64,000 bases of DNA. Source: JBNKVT01 sp050299335 (GTDB lineage: Bacteria; Pseudomonadota; Alphaproteobacteria; Rhodobacterales; Rhodobacteraceae). The DNA is taken from contig JBNKVT010000003.1 in the NCBI GenBank assembly GCA_050299335.1, forward strand, positions 1 to 64,000. Reading direction: 5' to 3'. Each line of letters begins with the position of its first letter. The first letter of the stretch is position 1. The position numbers and the translations under genes were made by a program. Below, one piece after another: positions 12,736 to 20,587 of the stretch. Below the pieces are notes generated by a model that had not been told where the DNA came from, searched no databases, and worked only from the letters and a program-made list of their open reading frames with translations.

Positions 12736-15656
12736 GCCGGTTGCAGAAGGGCGGGCGGATCACCCGGGGGGAAACCCTGTCTTTCCGTTTCGACGGGCAG
12801 GACATGAGCGGCCATCCCGGCGACACGCTGGCCTCGGCCCTTCTGGCCAACGATGTTCGGCTGCTGGGCCGCAGTTTCAAGTATCACCGCAAACGCGGCA
12901 TCATGACCGCCGGGCCGGACGAGCCGAACGGGCTGGTGACGCTGGCAAATGGCGTGCCGAATGTCCGGGTGACGACGCAGGAGCTTTATGGCGGGCTGGA
13001 GGCGGTCTCGCAGAACCGCTGGCCGTCGCTGAAGACCGATATCGGCGTGCTCGCCGACCTCGGACACCGGTTCCTCGGAGCGGGGTTCTATACCAAGACC
13101 TTCATGTGGCCGCCCGGGTTCTGGGAGAAGGTCTACGAACCGCTGATCCGCCGCGCCGCCGGGCTGGGGCGGCTGCCGGAGACCCCGGGCGCGACGGTTT
13201 ACGACAAGGCCTGGGCCCATTGCGATATCCTGGTGATCGGCGGCGGGCTGGCCGGGATCATGGCGGCCCTGACCGCCGGGCGGGCCGGGGTGCGGGTGAT
13301 CCTGGCGGAGGAGGATTTCGAGTTCGGCGGTCGGATCCTGTCTGAGACCTACCGGATCGATGACGGGCCGGGGATGGACTGGGTCGCCGCTCGGATCACG
13401 GAACTGGCAGAGATGCCGAATGTGCGGTTGATGCCCCGCACCTCGGTGGTCGGGGCCTATGACGGGACCTGGGCCGCGCTCGAACGGGTGGCCGAACACC
13501 TGGCTTCGGTCCCCGAAGGTCTGCCACGGCAGGTCTTTTGGCGGTTCACCTCTAGACGGACAATCCTTGCAAGCGGCGCGCTGGAGCGGATGATCGCCTT
13601 TCCGGGCAACGATCTGCCTGGTGTCATGCTGTCTTCGGCGGCACGAAGCTACGTGACCCGATTCGGGGTCAGTCCGGGCAAGCGGGTGGCGATCTTCACC
13701 AACAACAACGATGGCTGGCGCACGGCCCGCGACCTCGATCTGGCCCAGATCCCGATTGCCGCCCTTATCGACACTCGCGAGGATGTCGAGCCACAGGCGG
13801 CGACGGCGAGGGTGATCAAGGGCGGCCAGGTGATCGCGGCGAAGGGACGGGGCGCGCTTGAGGAAATCGTGGTGCGGACCGCCTCGGGTACCGAGAGGCT
13901 GGCGGTCGACTGCCTCCTGGTCTCGGGCGGCTGGAACCCCAACCTGGCGCTGACCACCCATCTCGGCGCTAAACCTGTCTGGAACGACGAGATCGCCGCC
14001 TTCGTCCCCGCCCGCGACGCGGTGCCCGGCCTGTCGGTGGCGGGTGCCGTCTCGGGTGCCTTCACCAGCCGTGCGGCCCTTGTCGGCGGCGAGACCGAGG
14101 CGGCGGTGGCGTTGCGCGAGCTGGATATCGACCCCGGCGAACTCAGCCCGCCACCGAAGACCAATGACGCGCCGGTGGCGGTCTCACCTCTGTGGCGGGT
14201 GGCGGCGAAGGGGCGGGCCTTTGTCGACTTTCACAACGATGTGACGGTGGCCGACCTGGAGCAGGCCCATCAGGAAAACCTGCGCGCGCCCGAGCATGTG
14301 AAACGCTACACCACTATCGGGATGGGGGTCGATCAGGGGCGGCTCGGGGCGTCGGCGGCGATGGGGATCCTGGCGGAGCTGAACGGGACCGGGCCGGAAG
14401 AGGGCGCGCTGAGCTTCCGCCCGCCGGTGGTACCGGTTTCGATCGGGGCCTGGGGCGCGGGTGCGACGGGCGACGGCTTCGCGCCGGTTCGGCAAAGCCC
14501 GGTTCAGGTCTGGACCGACATGCAGGACGCGCCGGTCGCCCATGCCGGTCTCTGGAGGGTGCCGGGCCTCTATCGCCGCGACGGCGAGACCCGCTGGCGG
14601 CAATCGGTGGACCGCGAAGTGCGGATGACACGGCAGGCGGTCGGGATCTGCGACCTCAGCCCGCTCGGCAAGATCGCGGTGGCGGGCAAGGATGCCGAGG
14701 CGTTTCTCGACCGGATTTACTGCAATTCTATCAAGGGGTTGGATGTCGGACGGGTCCGATACGGGCTTATGCTGCGCGATGACGGCTTCGTCCTGGATGA
14801 CGGAACCTGCACGAGGATCGCCAAGGCGGAGTACCTGCTGACCTCCAGCGTCGCGACCGAGGCCGAGGTTCTCAGCCACCTGGAATTCTGTGCCCAATGC
14901 CTCTGGCCCGAGATGGAGGTGCATATCGCCAATGTCACCGATCAATGGGCCCAGATCGCGGTGGTGGGGCCGAAATCGCGGGACGTGATCGGCTGCCTGA
15001 CCGGGGCCGAGCCGGTGGCCGACGGGCTTGCGCGCTTCTCCTATGTGGAATGCAGATTTCACGGGGTGACGGGGCGGATTTTCCGGATCTGCCATGCCGG
15101 AGGGCTGGGGTTCGAACTGGCGGTCCCGGCCCGCTGGGGCACCTGGCTGATGGCCGAACTGGTGGCCGAGGCCGAGGAACTGGGCGGCGGGCCTTTCGGG
15201 GTGGAAGCGCTCGACGTGTTGCGGATCGAGCACGGACACCTGTCCCATGCCGAGATCAACGGCCAGACCACGGCGGGCGATCTCGGGCTGGGGCATTTCC
15301 TGCCGCTGGGCAAGAGCTTCATCGGCAAGGAAGGCGCGCAGCGGCCGGGGCTGAACGGGCCGGAAAGGATGCAGCTTGTGGGGCTTCGACCGGCAGGCGC
15401 GGTCAAGCAGATCGTTGCCGGTGCCCATATCCTCGATCCCGACGCGCCGCGCACCTTCGCCGCGGACAGGGGCCATGTGACCTCGGCCTGCTATTCACCG
15501 ACCCTGGACAGCACGCTGGGTCTGGCGCTGGTGGTCAACGGGCGGGCCCGGATCGGGGCCAGACTCCGCGCGGTGGATGCGTTGCAGGGGATCGAGACGC
15601 TCTGCGAGGTCGTACCGCACCGGTTCAGCGCCGGATCCGGGCAGGGGGAGGGCTGA
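12732..15656 (+). CDS. soxA: Sarcosine oxidase, alpha subunit
   Basis: At 974 residues this is the large subunit of heterotetrameric sarcosine oxidase. The N-terminal part (about 1-110) is a ferredoxin-like domain with 'DGQDMSGHPGDTLASALL' and 'GRSFKYHRKRGIM'. A dinucleotide-binding domain starts near 165 at 'DILVIGGGLAGIMAAL'. The C-terminal third (about 590-974) is a GcvT-like folate-binding domain beginning near 'GLWRVPGLYRRDGETRW' and including 'GVEALDVLRIEHGHLSHAEI'. It accepts the methyl carbon onto tetrahydrofolate. The ATG overlaps the soxD stop, and soxG begins one base after its stop. Confidence 0.96.
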   Translation: MSRLQKGGRITRGETLSFRFDGQDMSGHPGDTLASALLANDVRLLGRSFKYHRKRGIMTAGPDEPNGLVTLANGVPNVRVTTQELYGGLEAVSQNRWPSLKTDIGVLADLGHRFLGAGFYTKTFMWPPGFWEKVYEPLIRRAAGLGRLPETPGATVYDKAWAHCDILVIGGGLAGIMAALTAGRAGVRVILAEEDFEFGGRILSETYRIDDGPGMDWVAARITELAEMPNVRLMPRTSVVGAYDGTWAALERVAEHLASVPEGLPRQVFWRFTSRRTILASGALERMIAFPGNDLPGVMLSSAARSYVTRFGVSPGKRVAIFTNNNDGWRTARDLDLAQIPIAALIDTREDVEPQAATARVIKGGQVIAAKGRGALEEIVVRTASGTERLAVDCLLVSGGWNPNLALTTHLGAKPVWNDEIAAFVPARDAVPGLSVAGAVSGAFTSRAALVGGETEAAVALRELDIDPGELSPPPKTNDAPVAVSPLWRVAAKGRAFVDFHNDVTVADLEQAHQENLRAPEHVKRYTTIGMGVDQGRLGASAAMGILAELNGTGPEEGALSFRPPVVPVSIGAWGAGATGDGFAPVRQSPVQVWTDMQDAPVAHAGLWRVPGLYRRDGETRWRQSVDREVRMTRQAVGICDLSPLGKIAVAGKDAEAFLDRIYCNSIKGLDVGRVRYGLMLRDDGFVLDDGTCTRIAKAEYLLTSSVATEAEVLSHLEFCAQCLWPEMEVHIANVTDQWAQIAVVGPKSRDVIGCLTGAEPVADGLARFSYVECRFHGVTGRIFRICHAGGLGFELAVPARWGTWLMAELVAEAEELGGGPFGVEALDVLRIEHGHLSHAEINGQTTAGDLGLGHFLPLGKSFIGKEGAQRPGLNGPERMQLVGLRPAGAVKQIVAGAHILDPDAPRTFAADRGHVTSACYSPTLDSTLGLALVVNGRARIGARLRAVDALQGIETLCEVVPHRFSAGSGQGEG

Positions 15657-15657
15657 G

Positions 15658-16251
15658 ATGGAACGACCCGCACCTTACGTCACCGATGCGCTGGGCGTAG
15701 AGCGGCTGCCCTTCGAGGCGGAGGGGCTGAAACTGGCGAAGGGTGCCGCGCGGGAGGTCTACGAGGTGACGCCGTTCCGGGGCCGCGAGGACGAGCTGAA
15801 TTCGCTCCTTCAGGAAGCCTGCGGCGTGACATTGCCGGGCACGCTCGGAGCGTCGTTCTCGGACAAGTTCCAGCTGCTCTGGTGCCGGGCAGGGACTTAC
15901 CTGCTGGTCACCCCGGAGGCCTTCGAGATCAGAGTGATGAAGTCGCTTGGGACCCTGGCCGTGATGCGGCAGACGACCGATGCGCTGGTCTCGCTGTCCC
16001 TGACCGGGACGGCGGCGGCGGATTTCCTGGCCCGCCAGCTGAATTTCGACCTCGACATGCTGCCCGAGGCGACCCCGGTGGTCACCGAGCTGTTCTGCCA
16101 GCCGGCGCATATCTTGCGCACCGAAGACGGGTTCGATCTTCGGGTTCCGCGAAGTTTCGCAAGCGATATGCTGGAACGTGCCGAGGCGGCAATGGCGCGC
16201 TATGCCGCGCTGAGATCCATCACCCCGCCGCCCCCCCGGACCGGGACGTAA
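15658..16251 (+). CDS. soxG: Sarcosine oxidase, gamma subunit
   Basis: The 197-residue gamma subunit begins MERPAPYVTDALGVERLPFE and contains 'LWCRAGTYLLVTPE' and 'VSLSLTGTAAADFLARQLNFDL', weakly similar to the GcvT C-terminal fold as is usual for SoxG. It completes the soxBDAG operon. The AGGGGGAGGG run before the ATG is an excellent ribosome site. Its last 32 bases overlap the 3' end of the convergent PAS-GGDEF gene. No folate genes (purU, folD, glyA) follow, unlike in many sox operons. Confidence 0.9.
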   Translation: MERPAPYVTDALGVERLPFEAEGLKLAKGAAREVYEVTPFRGREDELNSLLQEACGVTLPGTLGASFSDKFQLLWCRAGTYLLVTPEAFEIRVMKSLGTLAVMRQTTDALVSLSLTGTAAADFLARQLNFDLDMLPEATPVVTELFCQPAHILRTEDGFDLRVPRSFASDMLERAEAAMARYAALRSITPPPPRTGT

Positions 16252-17203
16252 GTCCGAACGCCGGGGCGCATGCCTCAAGAAAGTTCCGGAATGTCCCGCC
16301 GCCGGCGCGTTTGGCCTCATACATTGCCTGATCGGCCTCGACGAGGATCTCGTCGCGGCTGACCGTGCGGCCCGCGGCGAAGGAAATGCCGATACTGGCC
16401 GAGATATGGAAGTCCAGGCCGTCGAAATCGAAAGGTTTCGACAATTCCTCGATGATCCGCTTCGCCAGCGCCTCGGCATCGTCGGGAATATTGCGGGACT
16501 GCTGAATGACGGCAAATTCGTCGCCACCAAGCCGGGCAACGGTGTCCGACGAGCGCACGCAATTGCGCAGCCGTCGCGACGCGGCGATCAGAAGCTTGTC
16601 GCCAACGGAATGGCCATGTGTGTCATTGACCTGCTTGAACCCGTCGAGATCGAGGAAAAGCAGCGCAAACGCCTCGCCCTCGCGGGAGCGGACGAGGGCG
16701 CGGTCAAGTTCCTCGCCAAGGCTGACCCGGTTGGGCAGATCGGTCAGCGGGTCGTGATAGGCGAGATGGTGGATGTCCTTTTGCAGCGCATAAAGCTCGG
16801 TGATATCCTCATGGGTGGTCAGCCAGCCGCCATCGGACATCGGCCGGTGACCGACAGCGATGACCCGTCCGTTGCGGAGATGGTGGATTTCGGAGCGTTC
16901 CTCCTGATCATAGACCGCCTTCATTCGGATATCGATATATTCCTGGGGTTCCATATCAGGGAAGGCCCCGTTCTGGATCCGGCTCCAGAGGAAATCCTTC
17001 AGATGGGTGCCGGCCTTGGCCATCTGCGGCGGTAGACCATAGATTTCGATGTATTTCTGATTGCACACGACCAGTCGCTGATTGACGTCAAACAGGCTCA
17101 CCCCCTGGTTCATATGCGAAAGAATCGCCGCGAAATGCGAACTGTCCGCCTGTGCGCCGACCGCATTCGTTTCGCTGTTATCTGCTCGCAACTTCTTGTC
17201 CAC
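16220..17203 (-). CDS. PAS-GGDEF diguanylate cyclase
   Basis: The 327-residue cytoplasmic protein has an N-terminal PAS-like sensor (about 25-135; 'GVSLFDVNQRLVVCNQKYIEIYGLP'), then a GGDEF domain (about 150-310) starting 'HLAYHDPLTDLPNR'. The active site 'ARLGGDEFAVI' is intact, and RSSD five residues before it is a complete inhibitory I-site, so it should make c-di-GMP with product inhibition. There is no membrane segment and no EAL domain. A perfect CtrA site lies about 133 bases upstream of the start. The 3' end overlaps soxG convergently by 32 bases. The PAS ligand is unknown. Confidence 0.92.
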   Translation of the reverse strand: MDKKLRADNSETNAVGAQADSSHFAAILSHMNQGVSLFDVNQRLVVCNQKYIEIYGLPPQMAKAGTHLKDFLWSRIQNGAFPDMEPQEYIDIRMKAVYDQEERSEIHHLRNGRVIAVGHRPMSDGGWLTTHEDITELYALQKDIHHLAYHDPLTDLPNRVSLGEELDRALVRSREGEAFALLFLDLDGFKQVNDTHGHSVGDKLLIAASRRLRNCVRSSDTVARLGGDEFAVIQQSRNIPDDAEALAKRIIEELSKPFDFDGLDFHISASIGISFAAGRTVSRDEILVEADQAMYEAKRAGGGTFRNFLEACAPAFGLTSRSGGAAG

Positions 17204-17335
17204 GCGTCAAACCCGTTACCACATCTGGTCAGGAGATTTCCGAGAGCGTCCCCGCCCGGTCAAACCATGCACCGGCAAGGGTCTCACACTCCCAACGCCT
17301 CAACACCCAACATTTTTTGATCTAGTCCAGAAAAG

Positions 17336-17351
17336 TTAAGATAGCTTTAAC
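17336..17351. promoter_or_regulatory. CtrA full binding site upstream of the PAS-GGDEF gene
   Basis: TTAAGATAGCTTTAAC fits the full CtrA consensus TTAA-N7-TTAAC exactly. With the preceding G the complement also reads TTAA-N7-TTAAC, so the site is near-symmetric. It lies in the 216-base gap upstream of the minus-strand diguanylate cyclase gene, 133 bases from its start codon. ctrA itself is in this window at 54378. Confidence 0.75.
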
Positions 17352-17419
17352 CGAGGATCCGAGGATTAATTATTTGTTGACGCCTCCGGCGGGACATCAC
17401 GTTCAGGTAACCCTCCTGT

Positions 17420-18052
17420 TCAGTCAATGAATCCGTAGGTTCTCGCATCCTCTTCGCTCAGCCAGCTCATGCCGGTGGTGGGGGTACGCAGCTGCAACAC
17501 AAGGATCTCGGCCGAGATACCCATATCGATATAGAACTGGCCGATTCTTCCGCTGGCCTCCTGCACCTCCTCGGCCGACATCCGCAAACCCCGCCCGCCC
17601 CAGGTCGAGCGGTGGACCCCAAGCTCGGCACCCTCCGCCATCTTGCGTTCCTTGCCGCCGGCGAAGACCAGCACGCAGGCCGAGGCGCAACTGCCCGCGA
17701 CGGTGACCGACTTGCCCTGGCTGCGCAGGATATGCCCGGCTTTCAGCGCCTCCTCGATCAGCCCGCCGGGACTGTCGCCGATCTCGATCCCGGCCTCGGG
17801 ATTGCGCGTGATCTCCAGCGCCAGCTGGTTGGCGAAATTCTCGCCGATTTCGCCCTCGATGCGGATCGTCCGCGAAGCGCCCGTGATCCCGTTGGAATAA
17901 TTCGGCTGCTTGCCCTTGTCAGGGATCACGGAAGGCTTTGCAGGGCGGGAGGATTGGCCGTGCTCGGAGGCGGGTACTGCGGGCCCGGGCGGTTCGGCCA
18001 GGGCAGCGGCAGCGCTCAGCGCGAGGACAAGGGCCTGGGCAAGGACGCGCAT
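17420..18052 (-). CDS. Secreted ClpP-like serine protease-fold protein
   Basis: The 210-residue protein has a signal peptide (MRVLAQALVLALSAAAALAE) and then a proline/serine-rich linker. From about residue 62 it follows the ClpP/crotonase-like fold of periplasmic COG3904-type proteins: 'RTIRIEGEIGENFANQLALEI', 'IEIGDSPGGLIEEALKAGHIL' and 'VTVAGSCASACVLVFAGGKER'. The GDSPGG and SCASAC segments correspond to the oxyanion region and nucleophile region of this family. The substrate is unknown. I start at the methionine of the signal peptide; an in-frame TTG upstream would only add 20 unlikely residues. Confidence 0.8.
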   Translation of the reverse strand: MRVLAQALVLALSAAAALAEPPGPAVPASEHGQSSRPAKPSVIPDKGKQPNYSNGITGASRTIRIEGEIGENFANQLALEITRNPEAGIEIGDSPGGLIEEALKAGHILRSQGKSVTVAGSCASACVLVFAGGKERKMAEGAELGVHRSTWGGRGLRMSAEEVQEASGRIGQFYIDMGISAEILVLQLRTPTTGMSWLSEEDARTYGFID

Positions 18053-18130
18053 CTTGGGGGCTCCGGATCGGCGAAATTGCGGTGAGGTTAGCAAATTTCC
18101 GGTCCGCAGCAAAGCCGGAGAAAGGTGCGG

Positions 18131-18679
18131 TCAGACACCGGCATAGATGGTCGTGCCGTCCGGCCAGCCCGCGAAAGCCAGGCCGAAATACTGAAAATCG
18201 GCGGTTGCGATGTTGCCGCCGCGGGTCAGGGCCGGCGCGGTATGGACCGCCAGGCCCGCCGCGGCTGCGCCCCGGGCCGTTGCGGCGCAGCAGGCGTTGC
18301 GGCTCTGGCCCATGATGATGGCGTGGGCGTGGCCGGCATGGGCGATATCGAGGCCTAGCGTGTCGTTGGAGAAGCCGTCCGTATCGAAGGCCCCCTTGTA
18401 GTAGACCGTCGTGTTGAGCGGGATTGCGGCGTTCAGATCGGGTGAGATATTGCCGCCGAACTGGCCGGTATTGCCCGCTCCTCCGAATGCGACCATGTAA
18501 AGCGTCAGTCCGTATTGCCTGGCGCGCACGATCACCCCGGCCTGAATCCTGTGGCAGGTCTCGCGGTCGCTCGAGGTATCGGCATCGCCGGTTTCCTCGT
18601 CGACGAGGATCATGCAGGCGGAGCCGTTCAAGCTCCGCACGGCGTCCAGTAGCCGGTCGTTTGAATATATCAGCGGCAT
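18131..18679 (-). CDS. Isochorismatase-like cysteine hydrolase family protein (hypothetical)
   Basis: This 182-residue protein starts MPLIYSNDRLLDAVRSLNGS. I do not recognise a named family member, but the order of features fits the isochorismatase-like hydrolase fold: an early aspartate in 'CMILVDEETGD' (near 36), a lysine in 'TVYYKGAFDTDGFSNDTLGL' (near 104), and a nucleophile position in 'GQSRNACCAATARGAAAAGL' (near 140). Together these would form the Asp-Lys-Cys triad. GGGGA lies 6 bases before the ATG. The substrate is unknown, and the fold assignment is an inference from motif order. Confidence 0.65.
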   Translation of the reverse strand: MPLIYSNDRLLDAVRSLNGSACMILVDEETGDADTSSDRETCHRIQAGVIVRARQYGLTLYMVAFGGAGNTGQFGGNISPDLNAAIPLNTTVYYKGAFDTDGFSNDTLGLDIAHAGHAHAIIMGQSRNACCAATARGAAAAGLAVHTAPALTRGGNIATADFQYFGLAFAGWPDGTTIYAGV

Positions 18680-18800
18680 GTTTTTCCCCGTGCCTCTGGT
18701 CCGGCCGGTCAACGCAAGGCAGGACCGGTATGTTCGGGATATGAGACGCGGGCGGCGGAAGCCAGGTTCAAGGAACAGGCGGAAACCGGGTGGGAGGGGG

Positions 18801-18877
18801 TGGTACCGACGCCCCGGCTTGAACGGGGGACCTCCTGATCCACAATCAGGCGCTCTAACCAACTGAGCTACGTCGGC
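18801..18877 (-). tRNA. tRNA-His (anticodon GTG), no encoded G-1, A73
   Basis: The minus strand folds into a 77-base tRNA with encoded CCA. The anticodon loop is TTGTGGA. The acceptor GCCGACG pairs with CGTCGGT, so the first pair is G-T and the discriminator is A. The base before position 1 is T, not the G-1 found in most bacteria. This combination is known for tRNA-His of one alphaproteobacterial group whose HisRS does not need G-1. Confidence 0.95.
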
Positions 18878-18999
18878 ACGTGAGGGGTCCGATTACTAGG
18901 GGCCGGGGGCGAATGCAAGCCCTCAATGGCGCGCGGGATTGAGCCTCGCCGGGGCTTGATATAGAGACGGCCCCTGTATTGCGCGGGAAGGACCGGACC

Positions 19000-19194
19000 A
19001 TGGGGATCGACAAGCAGAGCGACATCGCGGCGGACCTGCAGATCGGGCCGACCTCGGAAGGGATGGTGCGGATCTATATTGCGGCCGAAGGGGTCGAGCT
19101 GCCGCTGGATTTCCATCCCGACGAGGCCGAGGAGATCGCCGAGGAGCTGAAGAGCGCTGCCGCCAGAGCCCGGGCGGTCAAGGGCAAGGGCTAG
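19000..19194 (+). CDS. Small conserved protein, DUF6324-like
   Basis: The 64-residue protein begins MGIDKQSDIAADLQIGPTSE and is acidic, with a beta-rich first half ('GMVRIYIAAEGVELPLDFHP') and a helical second half ('DEAEEIAEELKSAAARARAV'). It resembles a small rhodobacterial family of unknown function (I recall DUF6324). The ATG at 19000 is preferred over an upstream in-frame codon at 18979 because the shorter form matches the family start. There are no catalytic motifs, cysteines or membrane segments. A 16-base palindrome begins 7 bases after the stop. Confidence 0.75.
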   Translation: MGIDKQSDIAADLQIGPTSEGMVRIYIAAEGVELPLDFHPDEAEEIAEELKSAAARARAVKGKG

Positions 19195-19200
19195 GGGGTC

Positions 19201-19216
19201 TTTGCACGCGTGCAAA
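19201..19216. promoter_or_regulatory. 16-base perfect palindrome
   Basis: TTTGCACGCGTGCAAA is perfectly self-complementary and lies 7 bases after the DUF6324-like gene. It could be an operator for a dimeric repressor or, folded with a CGCG loop, a weak terminator. A second, weaker dyad (AACACT / AGTGTT) follows at about 19235-19253. The function is unassigned. Confidence 0.4.
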
Positions 19217-19346
19217 AACGCGCTCCGCTTTGATAACACTCAAATAAAGTGTTGATAGAGTGTGTATTTTCCTGATTTGTTCGCTAATTTCACAGGCGCG
19301 AAATCCGCGCTGTTGATTTCACGAGCGCCGGACAATCCGCACCCAT

Positions 19347-19796
19347 TCAGAGGGCCAGCAGGGTCGCGGGTCCCGGATCGACAAAGCCTTGCAACCGTGC
19401 GGCGGCGGTGCGGGCGTATTTCAGGCTGAGCGCCTTACGCCGCGCCCCGGCAAGCGGCGTCTCGGGACCGTAGCGGACGATTTCGGCGTCATAGGGGTCG
19501 GCGAGGATCAGGCCGGTCTCGTCGGGGAGGATGTCGATGGGGAAATCGGCGTCCACCGCCCAGAAGAACCGGTCGCACCAGTCGAGATAGCCCTGCCATT
19601 TGCTGTCGGTCATGTAGTCGGCGCGGGAGGATTTGCATTCCACCACCCAAAGCTCGCCCTTCGGCCCGAGCCCCATGACATCGACGCGGAGGCCGCGGGT
19701 GGGCACGAATTCCAGGAGGCTCGCAAACCCGTGGCTGCCGAGATGGCGGGCGACGCCGCGGGCCAGAAGCTGGCCGGGTTGCAGGAGCTGTTCCAT
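19347..19796 (-). CDS. mmcB: SOS-regulated DNA repair protein MmcB
   Basis: The 149-residue protein starts MEQLLQPGQLLARGVARHLG. It carries a PD-(D/E)XK nuclease-like signature: 'RGLRVDVMGLGPKGELWVVE' running into 'CKSSRADYMTDSKWQGYLDW'. Here D (near 44) and E-x-K (near 57-59) are the presumed metal and catalytic residues. MmcB is a LexA-controlled protein needed for mitomycin C resistance in Caulobacter. A perfect LexA direct repeat lies 11 bases upstream of the ATG, which decides both start and regulation. The upstream TTG in the track of the same frame would place the box inside the gene and is rejected. Confidence 0.9.
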   Translation of the reverse strand: MEQLLQPGQLLARGVARHLGSHGFASLLEFVPTRGLRVDVMGLGPKGELWVVECKSSRADYMTDSKWQGYLDWCDRFFWAVDADFPIDILPDETGLILADPYDAEIVRYGPETPLAGARRKALSLKYARTAAARLQGFVDPGPATLLAL

Positions 19797-19807
19797 GGGG
19801 GAAGTAT

Positions 19808-19822
19808 GAACATTAGGGGAAC
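19808..19822 (-). promoter_or_regulatory. LexA box upstream of mmcB
   Basis: The minus strand reads GTTCCCCTAATGTTC, an exact GTTC-N7-GTTC direct repeat, the LexA site of alphaproteobacteria. It ends 11 bases before the mmcB ATG, where bound LexA would block transcription or its initiation. Confidence 0.88.
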
Positions 19823-19971
19823 ATCGGGTCAAGAGCGGTTTGGTGGGAGGGGAATCCTTGCCGGAGAAGCAATGTCTGCTCGGCGGGACGGGGCGGACCT
19901 ATGCAGTTGCGGTCCGATCCATCACTCTGGTGACGGCGCCACTACGTATTGCGCAGCCTAATTGCGGGTCG

Positions 19972-20157
19972 TCATTTCTTGTCCGGCGGATCAGTCAAGA
20001 CGTTGATCAGCGTTGCCCCAACGATCCAGATCGCCAACATCGCAAAAGTCGCAACGGCATTCGAATAAAGTCCACCGACGTAGCCACCCAAACCCGCAAC
20101 CAGGCCAACTGCTCCATTCAGGCCCTGCAATTCTCTTCGCCGCTTTTTCAGTTCCAT
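19972..20157 (-). CDS. Small membrane protein of unknown function
   Basis: A 61-residue protein with a basic, soluble start (MELKKRRRELQGLNGAVGLV) and two adjacent hydrophobic stretches, about residues 14-31 ('GAVGLVAGLGGYVGGLYS') and 34-54 ('ATFAMLAIWIVGATLINVL'), then a charged tail ending DPPDKK. GGAGGG lies 6 bases before the ATG, a strong ribosome site that argues for a real gene. I do not recognise the family. It lies between LexA-controlled mmcB and a gene remnant, and base composition is lower in GC than its neighbours. Confidence 0.6.
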   Translation of the reverse strand: MELKKRRRELQGLNGAVGLVAGLGGYVGGLYSNAVATFAMLAIWIVGATLINVLTDPPDKK

Positions 20158-20283
20158 CTTCTACCCTCCAGCCAGTTGAATATTTAGCAGCAGTGGGCTG
20201 GCGGATCATTGATTTGGATCATAACGCGGTATCGACAAGACACCGTGGTCAGGTCCGCTCCGGGCTCAAGCGGGTCATCGGCT

Positions 20284-20580
20284 TCAGCCAATCCGCTCCT
20301 GCCGTCCCTTGCGTTTGACGTTATTCCTGTAATCCCATTGGATATCGCGGGCTTCGGCCAGCCAGAGGGCGAGGGCGGCGGGGTCGATCTGGTCGGGGGC
20401 GGTGTAGCGGCACTCGGCGGCCTTGAACTTGCCTGCGGGGGTGAGGCCAGGGGTGGCGAAGGACTGGCCGGACCAGAAGAGCAGGCAGATGCAGGATTTG
20501 AGTTTGGAATAGCCGACTATGGGGTTGTCGTTGAGGAACCAGACCGGGTCGCCATCCCGGTTGCATCTTGAGCATGTCCA
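20284..20580 (-). pseudogene. DUF1801-like gene remnant lacking its start
   Basis: The minus strand encodes, without interruption, about 90 residues resembling the C-terminal part of DUF1801/YdhG-type proteins: 'DGDPVWFLNDNPIVGYSKLK', then 'LLFWSGQSFATPGLTPAGKF', then 'WLAEARDIQWDYRNNVKRKG' before a TGA at 20284-20286. The frame has no usable start codon before it runs into the 3' end of the neighbouring GNAT gene, so the N-terminal third is missing. This looks like a 5'-truncated pseudogene, possibly deleted when the GNAT gene came to lie beside it. The family call is from pattern recognition. Confidence 0.55.
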
Positions 20581-20587
20581 CCGGGGA

